The notes under the pieces: generated by a model
The model's input: only the letters and a program-made list of their open reading frames with translations
Databases searched by the model: none
What the model was told of the DNA's origin: nothing
Assembly (NCBI RefSeq): GCF_004348985.1
Contig: NZ_SMKW01000034.1
Coordinates: forward strand, 1 to 64,000
Origin: Saccharopolyspora elongata
GTDB lineage: Bacteria; Actinomycetota; Actinomycetes; Mycobacteriales; Pseudonocardiaceae
DNA: 64,000 bases
Direction of reading: 5' to 3'
Shown here: in pieces, positions 15,734 to 24,312 of the stretch
Layout of the letters: the number at the start of each line of letters is the position of its first letter
Position numbering within the stretch: the stretch's first letter is position 1
Position numbers and translations under genes: made by a program

Positions 15734-17284
15734 TCAGGTCGGTTGCCCGGTGGCCGCAGGAAGGTCCGCAGTGCTGCGGCCGGTCAGAGCCTTCGTGCGC
15801 AACGCGCCGAACGTGGCCCGGTCGCGGACCGCCGTTTCACCCCGGGCAGGCGCGGCCAGGGCCACGACGACCGAGACGAGCAGGCTCAGCGGAACAGTCA
15901 CCAGCGCGGGGTTGCTGAACCCGAGGGGCGCGGACGGCCCGTGCACGGCCGGGCTGAGCAAGATGATCGCGACCGACGCCACGAGCCCGACGACCATGCC
16001 GGACAGCACCGCGCGGGCGGTCATCCGTCGCCAGTAGATGGTCAGCAGCAACGCCGGCAGGTTCGCGCTGGCGGCGACGGCGAACGCCAGCGACGCGAGG
16101 AACGCCACGTTCTGCTTCTCCGCCGCCAGAGCGAGGACCACACCGGTCGCGGAGGTCGCGAGGGTCGCGATGCGCGCCGAGGTCAGCTGGCCGCGCGGGC
16201 TCACCGCACCCCGCTTGATCACCTGGGTGTAGAGGTCGTGCGCGATCGCCCCGGACGTGGCGATCACCAGCCCGGACAGCACGGCGAGGATGGTCACGAA
16301 GGAGACAGCGGCGACCAGTGCCAGCAGGAGGCCACCGCCCAACGTTTCGGCCAGCTGCGCCACCGCCAGGTTGCCCGCGGGGCTCTGCGCCGTGATCTCG
16401 TCCCGCCCGACGAGCGTGGCGGCGCCGTAGCCGATCACCGGGATCATCAGGTAGAAGACCGTGAACACCCAGATCGCCGTGATCGCCGACGACCGTGCGG
16501 CGCGAGCATCCGGCACGGTGAGGAACCGGATCATCACGTGCGGCAGCCCGAGCACCCCGAACACCAGGCCGAACACCTGGGACAGCTGGTCGAAACCGGC
16601 GAGGGCGGAGCTGCGGTTCGGCGCGACCGCCGCGGCGCCGAAGGTGTCGAGCGCGTCCTGGAAGACTCCCAGCGGGTTGCCGCCGTAGCGGATCAGGACG
16701 AGCACGAACAGCGCGACGGCGCAGCCCATCATGAGGGTGGTCTTCACGATCTGGATCCAGCTGGTGGCGAGCATGCCGCCGAGCATCGTGTACACGGTGG
16801 TGAGGCCACCGATGACGAGCACGGCGACGGTGTAGTCCAGGCCGAACAGCAACCGCACGAGCAGGGCGGCTCCGACGAACTGCGACACGAGGTAGAGGGT
16901 GCTCACCACCACCGTGCTGGTGGCCATGACGGCCCGGACGTCCCTGCCGCCGAAGCGGGCGGCCAGCACGTCGGCCAAGGTGAAGCGTCCCAGGTTGCGC
17001 AGCGGTTCGGCGACCAGGAGCAGCGCGAGCACATAAGCGACCGGGACGAACACCGCGAGGTAGAAGCCGTTGAACCCGGTGAGCGCGATCGCCCCGGTGA
17101 CCCCGAGGAACGACGCCGCCGAGATGTAGTCGCCCGCGATGGCCACGCCGTTCTGCCTGCCGGTGAGCTGGCCGCCGGCGACGAAGTGGTCGGCGGCCGA
17201 CTTGCTGCGCCGCGCCGCGACGTAGGTGATGACCAGGGTGAGCACGACCAGGGCCGTGAAGATCGTGGCGGTGTAGATGTTCAC
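15734..17284 (-). CDS. SSS-family sodium/monocarboxylate symporter (ActP-like)
   Basis: Integral membrane transporter of 516 residues with about 13 hydrophobic segments. It matches the cation-acetate symporter branch of the sodium:solute symporter family: RSKSAADHFVAGGQLTGRQ, GVAIAGDYISAASFLGVTG, the sodium-site region, VSFVTILAVLSGLVIATSGA. The GTG start at 17284 overlaps the DUF485 stop (GTGA). Known members import acetate, pyruvate or short carboxylates. Shared control with the iac genes (16-mer upstream) suggests import of indole-3-acetate or a related acid; that is inference. Confidence 0.88.
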   Translation of the reverse strand: MNIYTATIFTALVVLTLVITYVAARRSKSAADHFVAGGQLTGRQNGVAIAGDYISAASFLGVTGAIALTGFNGFYLAVFVPVAYVLALLLVAEPLRNLGRFTLADVLAARFGGRDVRAVMATSTVVVSTLYLVSQFVGAALLVRLLFGLDYTVAVLVIGGLTTVYTMLGGMLATSWIQIVKTTLMMGCAVALFVLVLIRYGGNPLGVFQDALDTFGAAAVAPNRSSALAGFDQLSQVFGLVFGVLGLPHVMIRFLTVPDARAARSSAITAIWVFTVFYLMIPVIGYGAATLVGRDEITAQSPAGNLAVAQLAETLGGGLLLALVAAVSFVTILAVLSGLVIATSGAIAHDLYTQVIKRGAVSPRGQLTSARIATLATSATGVVLALAAEKQNVAFLASLAFAVAASANLPALLLTIYWRRMTARAVLSGMVVGLVASVAIILLSPAVHGPSAPLGFSNPALVTVPLSLLVSVVVALAAPARGETAVRDRATFGALRTKALTGRSTADLPAATGQPT

Positions 17285-17595
17285 GACCGGCCCTCCCGGA
17301 CGAGCTCAACGGCCTGGTCGAGCCGCCGTGCCCGCGCGGCGTACCACGCGGCGACGGCGAGTGCGGCGGGGAACTGCGCGAAGGCGTAGATCCAGGCCCA
17401 GGTCAGTCCCCCGCCGGTCAAGCCGTCGAGCGCGCCGGTGAACTGACCGAGCACCGGCAGCGGGAAGAACACCACGCAGATCAACACGGACAGCACGGCC
17501 ACCAGGCGCATCCGGCGCCGGGCGACGGTGTCCACCGTGGACGGGTCCGGGACGGGCGCACTTGGTGCGGGGGGATGCGAGTGCTCCAACGGCAT
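17281..17595 (-). CDS. DUF485 membrane protein
   Basis: Small membrane protein of 104 residues with two hydrophobic helices (LVAVLSVLICVVFFPLPVLGQF and TWAWIYAFAQFPAALAVAAWYA). This is the DUF485/YjcH type that nearly always precedes an ActP-like symporter. The ATG at 17595 follows AAGGAG at good spacing. It overlaps the symporter by four bases. It is probably a subunit or assembly partner of the transporter. Confidence 0.85.
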   Translation of the reverse strand: MPLEHSHPPAPSAPVPDPSTVDTVARRRMRLVAVLSVLICVVFFPLPVLGQFTGALDGLTGGGLTWAWIYAFAQFPAALAVAAWYAARARRLDQAVELVREGRS

Positions 17596-17763
17596 GGCCG
17601 CTCTCCTTCTGGTCAACCGCGGTCGCGCAGCTCATTCGCGAATCCGCTGCGGATGCGCGGGTGACCGCGCACACAGCCAGCTCGATATCGGAACGCTACG
17701 GACCTGGTTGAAGGCGAACAATGCGCGTTTGCCCCCTGGCAGGTGAAGGAATCACACCGGCCC

Positions 17764-17779
17764 CTGAAGAAATCCCCTA
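17764..17779. promoter_or_regulatory. Candidate response-regulator site upstream of the symporter pair
   Basis: On the minus strand this reads TAGGGGATTTCTTCAG, identical over 16 bases to the site at 10540-10555. It lies about 170 bases upstream of the DUF485 start, reading towards it. Exact identity at two distant promoters is unlikely by chance. Confidence 0.6.
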
Positions 17780-17894
17780 CTCCGCCAGTGGGCGATCTGC
17801 GCGACGGGTTCGGCTCGCTGCGCCGACTCCGGTGCCAAGAGCGTGACCGTCCCTCTCCCCGCCGCCGTTCGCATTGGGCAGTAGGTTTCCGGGC

Positions 17895-17985
17895 ATGCTC
17901 CATGGAAGGACTGGCGAATCCGCTGCGATCGAGCAACTCGTGGCCGACGCCCGACTCGGGCACAGCGGAGTTCTGATCCTGTCGC
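17895..17985 (+). pseudogene. N-terminal scrap of a large LuxR-family ATPase regulator
   Basis: MLHGRTGESAAIEQLVADARLGHSGVLIL is the start of MalT/LAL-type LuxR regulators, where LRGEAGIGKTALL (Walker A) should follow. Here the sequence changes to SHDLVFDARQ and stops at 18110. Only about 27 of some 900 residues remain, so this is a broken 5' end, not a gene. Confidence 0.6.
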
Positions 17986-18289
17986 ACGACCTGGTTTTCG
18001 ACGCTCGGCAGGAAGCGCGTCAACCCGGTCGTTCGACGGAGGCGGACACGACGTCGGTATCGCCGGCTACGACATCACCCAATAAGCGCCTGGCTGCTCC
18101 GAAGACCTGACTTCCTTGCTGCTCGATCATCTGCCTCGGGCTCGCTGGCGGCGAACAGGCACAGCACCAGCACGAGCCACCGCACGAGAAGTCGCCGCGA
18201 GGCAGGTCGGCGCCCCCTGTTGGATGATGCCGGGGAGGAGCAGCAGCGCGTGCGAGGAACTGCACCTGGGCTACAAGAGTTCTCAGGCC

Positions 18290-18423
18290 GGCGGCGCGAG
18301 CACCCGTCCTGGGCAGCACAACGGCGAGGTCCTCGCCAGCTCGGATTCAGCACCGCCGAAATCAACAAATTCCGCACTGAGGGAACGATCTCCGACCCGA
18401 CGAACCTGGAGGCAGCACGATGA
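18290..18423 (+). pseudogene. C-terminal scrap of a family III CoA-transferase
   Basis: LGQHNGEVL in one frame continues as QLGFSTAEINKFRTEGTI in the next; together they match the C-terminus of CaiB/formyl-CoA transferases (HNxEVLxELGxSxAEIxxLRxxGVI). A frameshift and the missing first 350 residues mark it as a remnant. Bases 17996-18289 and 18424-18530 show nothing I can identify. Confidence 0.5.
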
Positions 18424-18536
18424 CATAGCGACCAATCCCGTACTCCACGAGCGCCGCGACGCCGCGCAGTTGGAGATCGATCCACACCGCTGGGGCGATC
18501 AGCGGCTCGCGACCGAACGATCGTTAGGAGACACCA

Positions 18537-18992
18537 GTGACGGACCATGACGATTTCCCCGCACCACAGCAGGGGCTGGTTGTGACGCACTTCCTGACCG
18601 TGCGTGACGTCAGCGTCTCGCGAGAGTTCTACGTCGACATCTTCGGTGGGCAGGTCGTGCTGGCCGAGAACCCCACCACCGTCCGGATCGCCAACAGCTG
18701 GATCATCATGAACCCCGGAGGCGGACCCACACCGGACAAACCAGACATCAGCCTGACCCCGCCCCAGCCTGGGGACCCGGTGTCGGCGTTCCTGAACATC
18801 CGAGTCGCCGATATCGCCGCGTTCTATGCCGACGCCCGCGCGAAAGGCGCGCAGTTCCTGACAGAGCCCAAGGACCGCAAGGCCGAGTTGCGGTGCTATC
18901 TCCGCGACCCGGACGGGTACCTCATCGAGATCGGGCAGGCCACCGGAATACTGCACGGTATCTTCGCCGACCGGCCCGCCCCTTCAAGCTGA
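18537..18992 (+). CDS. VOC-superfamily (glyoxalase-like) protein
   Basis: Protein of 151 residues with two beta-alpha-beta-beta-beta modules of the vicinal oxygen chelate fold: HFLTVRDVSVSREFYVDIFGGQVV, then AFLNIRVADIAAFYADARAKGAQFL and CYLRDPDGYLIEIGQATG. Candidate metal ligands are the first His and the late Glu (LIEIG). GTG start with AGGAG seven bases upstream. Members include lyases, dioxygenases and resistance proteins; the activity cannot be assigned. It stands alone. Confidence 0.85.
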   Translation: MTDHDDFPAPQQGLVVTHFLTVRDVSVSREFYVDIFGGQVVLAENPTTVRIANSWIIMNPGGGPTPDKPDISLTPPQPGDPVSAFLNIRVADIAAFYADARAKGAQFLTEPKDRKAELRCYLRDPDGYLIEIGQATGILHGIFADRPAPSS

Positions 18993-19409
18993 TCCTCTTC
19001 TTCGCACACATGTGTTCTGAGGGCGAAGGGCCATGTGACCGGGACTTGGGCACGGGGAGCATCGGCGGGCGGGAGGGATGTCTTATGGGGCAGCTCGAAG
19101 GGCCGAACTCTTCGTCGACGGAGGACTTGCCCAGGCCTGAGCCAGCAGTCTCACTCCTCACCCGAGTCCACTCCAGCACGCATCATCAGGGATAGAACAC
19201 CTGTCCCCCAACGTGCCTGTCCTTGATGCCGGTGGAGTCCGCCCAGCACGGTGGCAGGCCGTGATCGCACCCCACCTCGTTGCACTGGTCCGGCTTCGAG
19301 CGGGGCGTCCTGGTCGAGCGATCCGCGGCCCGCGCGGCATGAACACCAAAAACTGCCACGGGTCGGAAACCCGGTGACAGGCCCGGCCGACCCTGGTGAA
19401 GATCGCGGC
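18993..19409. other. Intergenic stretch, no gene recognised
   Basis: 417 bases between the VOC protein and the acetyltransferase. A 10-base palindrome ACACATGTGT sits at 19006-19015. Short ORFs on both strands have no recognisable motif. Confidence 0.4.
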
Positions 19410-19970
19410 ATGACCAACTTCCTGGAAACCGACCGGCTCATCCTGCGGGCGTTCACAGCGGCCGACGCCGACCACCTGCTCGCCCTGGACAACGATCCCG
19501 AGGTCATGCGCTTCATCAACGGTGGCCGTCCCACCAGCCGCGAGGCGATCGAGACCCGGACCCTGCCGCGGCTCCTGCACGACTACCCGTGCTGGGAGAC
19601 TCGCGGATACTGGGCCACGCAGGAGAAGACCACCAGTACCTTCCTGGGTTGGTTCGAGTTCCGGCCGCTGGAGGAGCACACCCCCGTTGTGGTCGAACTC
19701 GGCTATCGGTTGAACCAGGCAGCATGGGGGCGCGGCTACGCCACCGAAGGCTCGCGGGCCCTGATCCACAAGGGGTTCACCGACCTGGAGGTCGAACGCG
19801 TCACGGCGAACACGATGGCCGTCAACTCTCGTTCCCGTCGTGTCATGGAGAAGTCGGGCCTGTCCTTCGTCCAGAACTTCACCGGGGACTGGCCGGAGGC
19901 GATCGAGGGCTCCGAGCACGGTGAAGTCGAGTACGAACTCACCCGGACCCAATGGGAACAGCCTCGGTAG
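19410..19970 (+). CDS. GNAT-family N-acetyltransferase (RimJ/RimL type)
   Basis: Acetyl-CoA-dependent acetyltransferase of 186 residues. ETDRLILRAFTAADADHLL is the usual start; the acetyl-CoA loop region is LNQAAWGRGYATEGSRALI and the C-terminal part is NTMAVNSRSRRVMEKSGLSFVQNF. The ATG at 19410 is where the family begins; the frame extends upstream without support. The branch is that of ribosomal-protein and small-molecule N-acetyltransferases; substrate unknown. It converges on the next gene, with a hairpin between. Confidence 0.88.
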   Translation: MTNFLETDRLILRAFTAADADHLLALDNDPEVMRFINGGRPTSREAIETRTLPRLLHDYPCWETRGYWATQEKTTSTFLGWFEFRPLEEHTPVVVELGYRLNQAAWGRGYATEGSRALIHKGFTDLEVERVTANTMAVNSRSRRVMEKSGLSFVQNFTGDWPEAIEGSEHGEVEYELTRTQWEQPR

Positions 19971-20024
19971 ACGTCAACGACCCCGTCCAACACTCTTGAC
20001 AACTACTCACGTTTGGTGGCTTCA

Positions 20025-20052
20025 GCGGATCGTGGCCGAGGCCACGATCCGC
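20025..20052. terminator. Bidirectional hairpin terminator
   Basis: GCGGATCGTGGCC, a two-base spacer, then GGCCACGATCCGC: a perfect 13-bp stem, extended by CTTCA/TGAAG outside. It lies between convergent genes ending at 19970 and 20104. Confidence 0.75.
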
Positions 20053-20103
20053 CTGAAGTGCTTCCGCGAGCGTGCGCAGCATCTGTGTCGTCGCCGAGCC
20101 GAC

Positions 20104-20838
20104 TCAGCGCGCGAGCCACTCCCGATAGGTGGTCTGGGCGATGACGGCGTCGTCCTTGGCGATGAGGACCTCGCGCGGGACGGCGGCGAACATGCCGGCG
20201 CTGTTGTCGGTGACGACGGTGCGGTGGTCACCACGGGCGGCGAGGGTGATCTTGCCCAGCTCGTCGAGCGTGAAGACCTCGGGGCCGGCGACGTTGCGGG
20301 TGCCCTGCAGCGGGTCGCCCAGGCTGACGTCGGCCACCGCCCGGGCGACGTCGGCCGCGGCCATGGGCTGGACGAGAGTGGCGGGCAGGCGGACGGTTTT
20401 CTCGTCGGCGGTCCAGGACAGCACCGCGTCGATGAACTCGAAGAACTGCGTGGCGCGGACGATCGAGTACGGCACGGGGCCGGCCTTGAGGATGTCCTCC
20501 TGCAGCACCTTCGCGCGGTAATAGACCAGGCCCGGCACCTGGTCGGCGCCCACGATCGAGAGGATGACCGCGTGGCCGACGCCGGCGGCGTCGGCTGCCG
20601 CCAGGAGGTTGTCCATCGTCTTCTGGAAGAACTCGAGCGAGGCTTCGTCGAAGGTCGGCGAGTTCGTCAGATTGACGACGACGTCGGCCCCGTCCAGCGC
20701 CTCGCGCAGGCCCTGCCCGCTGAGCAGGTCCAGACCGGTGGACGGCGAGTGCGGCACCGCCTCGTGCCCACTGGCGTTCAGGAGCTTGACCACCTGCGAT
20801 CCGATGAGCCCGGTCCCACCGATGACAGCGATCTTCAT
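20104..20838 (-). CDS. NAD(P)-binding atypical SDR (NmrA-like)
   Basis: Protein of 244 residues. The N-terminal Rossmann motif MKIAVIGGTGLIGSQVV, then DVVVNLTNSP, AGVGHAVILSIVGAD and VPYSIVRATQFFEF are hallmarks of the atypical SDR/NmrA family of NAD(P)-binding sensors and reductases. The usual YxxxK pair is weakly represented (VYYRAK). The ATG at 20838 starts the glycine motif at once. It forms an operon with the cupin gene 62 bases upstream. Role unknown; such pairs often follow sigma-factor or redox control. Confidence 0.85.
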   Translation of the reverse strand: MKIAVIGGTGLIGSQVVKLLNASGHEAVPHSPSTGLDLLSGQGLREALDGADVVVNLTNSPTFDEASLEFFQKTMDNLLAAADAAGVGHAVILSIVGADQVPGLVYYRAKVLQEDILKAGPVPYSIVRATQFFEFIDAVLSWTADEKTVRLPATLVQPMAAADVARAVADVSLGDPLQGTRNVAGPEVFTLDELGKITLAARGDHRTVVTDNSAGMFAAVPREVLIAKDDAVIAQTTYREWLAR

Positions 20839-20900
20839 TTCGTTGACCTCCGTGTTCTCGAAGAAGAGATGTCCGAGCCTTGAACACGACGGGCTCGCGG

Positions 20901-21338
20901 TCAGCTCGTGCGCGGGGCCCGGCGGCTCTTGCGCCGGACAAGCTCTTCCTCGTCCACCAAGGTGAGCATCGGTTTGCCCGGCTCGCAGAACATGGTGACG
21001 GTGAAGCGCACCGGAACGTCGTCGCGGTTGTTGCCGTCCTGGTAGTGGATGACGTCGCCGCCTGGCTCCCAGAACGCCTCGCCGGCCCGGACGATACGCG
21101 CCGGCTGACCTTCGAGCTCGAACACCATTTCGCCGTCCAGCACATAGCCGAAGGCCGGTCCGGGGTGCCGATGCGGAGGGGTGCCAGGGTCGCCCGGCGG
21201 GAACTCGACGACGATGGTCGTCACGTGCGCACCCGCCGGGATGACGGGAGGCTCCGCCTCCTGCACCACGGTGACCGCCGACTGCCACGCGTTCGATCGT
21301 GGCTTCTGCCTGTCGTTCGTCGACTCGATGTCTGGCAT
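20901..21338 (-). CDS. Cupin-domain protein
   Basis: Cupin of 145 residues with motif 1 GTPPHRHPGPAFGYVLDGEM and motif 2 EPGGDVIHYQDGNNRD. Two histidines plus a Gln or Glu position could bind a metal. No signal peptide. It is followed by the NAD(P)-binding protein in the same direction, a common pairing. Substrate unknown. Confidence 0.85.
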   Translation of the reverse strand: MPDIESTNDRQKPRSNAWQSAVTVVQEAEPPVIPAGAHVTTIVVEFPPGDPGTPPHRHPGPAFGYVLDGEMVFELEGQPARIVRAGEAFWEPGGDVIHYQDGNNRDDVPVRFTVTMFCEPGKPMLTLVDEEELVRRKSRRAPRTS

Positions 21339-21487
21339 GAAAAGACCTCCCTGCGGAATGGGATGCGGAGGATCCGCTCAGCTCCTAGGACCGGACAGCA
21401 CTGGTCGTGACACCTCGCCTCCCGGGGCGTCACTTCCGAGCGCATTCCATCACCGTGCAGCGGGGCGGACGAGGGTCGCAAGTCACC

Positions 21488-21679
21488 GCTGACCTGCGAC
21501 CCACCAAGACCCAGCAGAAGATCTCCGGCCGCCTGGCCAGCGAAACCATCATTCAGGGCCGGCTCGACATCCGCAGCTACATCGACACCGCCCGCCAACA
21601 AGACATCAACGTCATGACCGCGATCCGTCAAGCCATCACCGGCAACCCCTGGCGACCGCCCAATCCAACACCCGCCTGA
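21488..21679 (+). pseudogene. C-terminal remnant of an IS66-type transposase
   Basis: ADLRPTKTQQKISGRLASE, then RLDIRSYIDTARQQDIN and AIRQAITGNPWRPP matches the C-terminal segment of IS66-family transposases after the last catalytic residue. All upstream catalytic regions are gone, and no terminal inverted repeats were seen. A dead insertion sequence. Confidence 0.65.
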
Positions 21680-21704
21680 CCACACCGCCAACCCCACCCA
21701 GGGT

Positions 21705-21790
21705 CCACAGTGGATCCGCCATGTCCGCGTAGGGCTACTCCGGCGGTGAGGAGTTCGGTCGCCGAGTAGCGGAGGGCCAGGAGTGGGTGA
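21705..21790 (-). pseudogene. Possible tyrosine-integrase C-terminal remnant
   Basis: The minus-strand translation LLALRYSATELLTAGVALRGHGG resembles the LRHYSATELLTAGVDLRTVAGRLGHGG box of tyrosine integrases with several residues deleted. It adjoins the IS66 scrap. The remainder of the gap, 21791-22043, shows nothing recognisable. Confidence 0.4.
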
Positions 21791-22043
21791 ACATCACCGT
21801 GCGCACCACGCTGCCGCGTCCGTCGCCGGCGGGGATCAGCGAACACGGCGGGGCCGAGGTGGGGCAGATGCCCGGTTGGGCTCATCGGCCAACCGGCACC
21901 TCTGACGCGCGGAGCCTCTCCTCCTGCAAGGAATCCCTACATGTTCGGTGCATCGTTGCGGCTCCGGAACCCGGTGAAGGTAATTTCGGCCCTGCAAGAA
22001 ACCGGCTAGGCCATTCTGGCCTTGTTTGTCAGGAGAGTTGCAT

Positions 22044-22289
22044 ATGAAGATGCGGCGTTCCCTTATCGCTGCTGCTCTGACCCTCGGCGCCGCCGTGGTT
22101 TCCATTCCGCTGACCGTCGGCGCCGCTTCCGCGTCTGGCTGGGAGACCGTCGGCGGCGGACCCGCGGTGTATTCCTCGATGGACCAGTGCAATGCGGAGG
22201 CAGCGCAGCTCAAGGCCGACGGCACCTACAAGGACGCCAGGTGCTACACCGACAGCAAGGGCTGGATCTTCCTGGAGGTGCTGCGCTGA
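22044..22289 (+). CDS. Small secreted protein
   Basis: Protein of 81 residues with a clear Sec signal peptide: MKMRR, a hydrophobic core and a likely cut after ASA around residue 31. The mature part of about 50 residues carries two Cys (MDQCNAEA and DARCYTD), probably one disulphide, and ends WIFLEVLR. ATG with AGGAGAG upstream. No enzymatic motif; small disulphide proteins of this kind in actinomycetes are often of unknown function. A hairpin follows after 88 bases. Confidence 0.75.
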   Translation: MKMRRSLIAAALTLGAAVVSIPLTVGAASASGWETVGGGPAVYSSMDQCNAEAAQLKADGTYKDARCYTDSKGWIFLEVLR

Positions 22290-22377
22290 CACCCGGCGCG
22301 CATTGGGGGCAGAGGCGAAGCTATTACCTCGCAGGACCCCCGTCACGAACCCGATAGTCTTGGACCCGCGTCCCGGA

Positions 22378-22419
22378 CACAATGCTGCCCCGGTGTGCTG
22401 ACTCCGGGGCAGCATTGTG
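22378..22419. terminator. Strong GC hairpin
   Basis: Arms 22378-22393 and 22404-22419 (CACAATGCTGCCCCGG and its exact complement) form a 16-bp stem around a 10-base loop. It is the likely terminator of the small secreted gene upstream. Confidence 0.75.
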
Positions 22420-22563
22420 CCGGTGATCGAGGTTCCGCCGTCGACGGAGCCGACGATGTCGCTGTGCTCATCGCGGAGCTCCTCGATGTCGCCGTCCAGC
22501 AGTGGAAGCGATCATCCGGCCGGCGATCGCTGGGCGTCCACCGGCCTCCGGAAGAATGCAGGC

Positions 22564-23169
22564 ATGGTTGAGCAGAGCATCTGGATGCAGCAGGTCACCG
22601 CCGACCCCGGGCACTCCACCTGGTACGTCGAACGCTTCCGTTCCATGGCTCGCGCCGGAGACGACCTCGCCGGGGAAGCCCGCCTTGTGGACGCCATGGT
22701 GCCGCGCCACGCCCGCATCCTCGACGCCGGCTGCGGCCCCGGCCGAGTCGGCGGCCTGCTGGCCGAAGCCGGCCACGATGTCGTCGGCGTCGACGTCGAC
22801 CCGGTCCTGATCGAGGCCGCCGAGCAAGACCACCCGGGGCCGCTCTGGATGGTTGGCGACCTGGCCGAACTCGACCTTCCCACCCGGGGCATCACCGCTC
22901 CGTTCGACGCGATCGTCTGCGCCGGGAACGTGATGACCTTCCTCGCACCAACCACGCGCGGTGCTGTGCTGAAACGGCTCCGTGCGCACCTCGCGCCGGG
23001 CGGCCGGGTCGCGATCGGCTTCGGTACCGGCCGCGGCTACGAGTTCACCGACTTCTTCGAGGACGCGACGGCAGCGTCACTCGAGCCCGACCTGCTGCTG
23101 TCCACTTGGGACCTGCGTCCGTTCACCGACGACTCGAGCTTCCTCGTCGCCCTCCTCCGCGGAAGATGA
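22564..23169 (+). CDS. SAM-dependent methyltransferase (class I)
   Basis: Protein of 201 residues. SAM-binding motif I is ILDAGCGPGRVGGLLAEAGH, followed by the acidic post-I motif VVGVDVDPVLI and motif IV region FDAIVCAGNVMTFL. The ATG at 22564 is followed directly by family-like sequence; the frame to 22417 adds low-complexity Ser/Pro residues. Methyl acceptor unknown. It is transcribed alone and is followed by a strong hairpin. Confidence 0.85.
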   Translation: MVEQSIWMQQVTADPGHSTWYVERFRSMARAGDDLAGEARLVDAMVPRHARILDAGCGPGRVGGLLAEAGHDVVGVDVDPVLIEAAEQDHPGPLWMVGDLAELDLPTRGITAPFDAIVCAGNVMTFLAPTTRGAVLKRLRAHLAPGGRVAIGFGTGRGYEFTDFFEDATAASLEPDLLLSTWDLRPFTDDSSFLVALLRGR

Positions 23170-23331
23170 GCGCCGGACCAACCGACCACACCCGCAGGAG
23201 AACAAGGCGGAGGGCCTGCGCGCCGATGAACGCCAGTCGATCCACGGCACCCTCGCCGTAGACTCGATAGCCGGCCGGGATCGGCTCAACGACCAACCCC
23301 GCGAAGACAACTGGGTCACCTGATATGCAGT

Positions 23332-23365
23332 GCGGGGCCTGGCCTTCAAGAAGGCCAGGCCCCGC
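23332..23365. terminator. Strong bidirectional terminator
   Basis: Arms 23332-23347 and 23350-23365 form a perfect 16-bp GC-rich stem with a tight loop. It lies between the methyltransferase (ends 23169) and the convergent membrane-anchored protein (ends 23432). Bases 23170-23331 show no gene. Confidence 0.8.
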
Positions 23366-23431
23366 TCCGTCCCGCGATGCGACCGGCGGACGACCACTAC
23401 ACCTGTGGCGCCTCGCGGATATCCATGCCCC

Positions 23432-24031
23432 TCAGACGCAAAGCTTCCAGTCGCCGCTTTCCTTGACCAGCTTCAGGTCTGAGCTTTCCGGTGCCTGCCC
23501 GGGAAAAGTCGACTCGACGGTGGCACTGCCGGAGTCGCCGTTCTCCTGGACGCTCTTCACCGAGACCTGAACCGCCTTGAGCTGCTCCAGGTCCTCTGGC
23601 TTCGCTGTCTTGAGGAACTCTTCCTTCACCTGCTGCAGCTGTTCGATCTGCGGCATGGCCTGCTCGCACACGATGGGCCGGTAATCATCCGCCGTGACGC
23701 TTCGGGGGTCCTTGGTCTCCTTCATCGAAAGCGCCACGTAGTCTTCGGCGGCCGATTGCGCCGAACCACCGCCGAAGACCATGAGGCCGACGCCGGCACC
23801 GCCGGCCAGAACCACGACCGCAGCAGCAACGCCGACGATCAGTCCGGTCTTCCTCTTTCTCGCTGCGGGGGTCGCATCAGATTCCTCCGGCTGCTCGTGA
23901 GCTGGTGCCTCGACCTCCTCAGCCTCGGCGAACACCGGGTGATCATCCGAGGACGCAGAGTGCCCCGAGTCCTCGTTCTCCGGCTGCTCATCCAAGCCGC
24001 TCTGGTCGGGCTCTTGCCGTCGAGATGTCAT
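23432..24031 (-). CDS. Membrane-anchored protein with extracytoplasmic NTF2-like domain
   Basis: Protein of 199 residues in three parts: an acidic, disordered cytoplasmic tail (residues 1-55), one transmembrane helix (about 62-87, GLIVGVAAAVVVLAGGAGVGLMVFGG), and an external domain beginning AAEDYVALSMKE and ending ESGDWKLCV. The end resembles DUF4878/lumazine-binding-type NTF2-like domains of actinomycete anchored proteins. Two Cys in the outer part could pair. Function unknown. Confidence 0.78.
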   Translation of the reverse strand: MTSRRQEPDQSGLDEQPENEDSGHSASSDDHPVFAEAEEVEAPAHEQPEESDATPAARKRKTGLIVGVAAAVVVLAGGAGVGLMVFGGGSAQSAAEDYVALSMKETKDPRSVTADDYRPIVCEQAMPQIEQLQQVKEEFLKTAKPEDLEQLKAVQVSVKSVQENGDSGSATVESTFPGQAPESSDLKLVKESGDWKLCV

Positions 24032-24312
24032 ACAACCCTTTCTGATGCGATCGTGGAACTACCTCTCCCCTGTGTACGCGACTGCGCCCGCCGGTTCCAA
24101 CGCTCCATGAGCATCCTCGCGATATCCACGGTCACCGAACCAGGAGTGGCCGCCTCGCCCACCGAGACCTATTACCGCCCTTAAGCGCAAGCCGCCACAC
24201 GCGCACCTGCGGCAACAGGCGACTGGGCGCCCCAGGATTGACCGCTCCGCCAGCCTCCGCCAAACTAATAGATACATAGCGATGCGTGCATATGTGAAAT
24301 GGAGAACGCAGC

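Noticed and set aside
18075..18956. 293-codon minus-strand ORF over the VOC gene
   Set aside because: The VOC protein on the plus strand has clear motifs and an RBS; the antisense translation has none.
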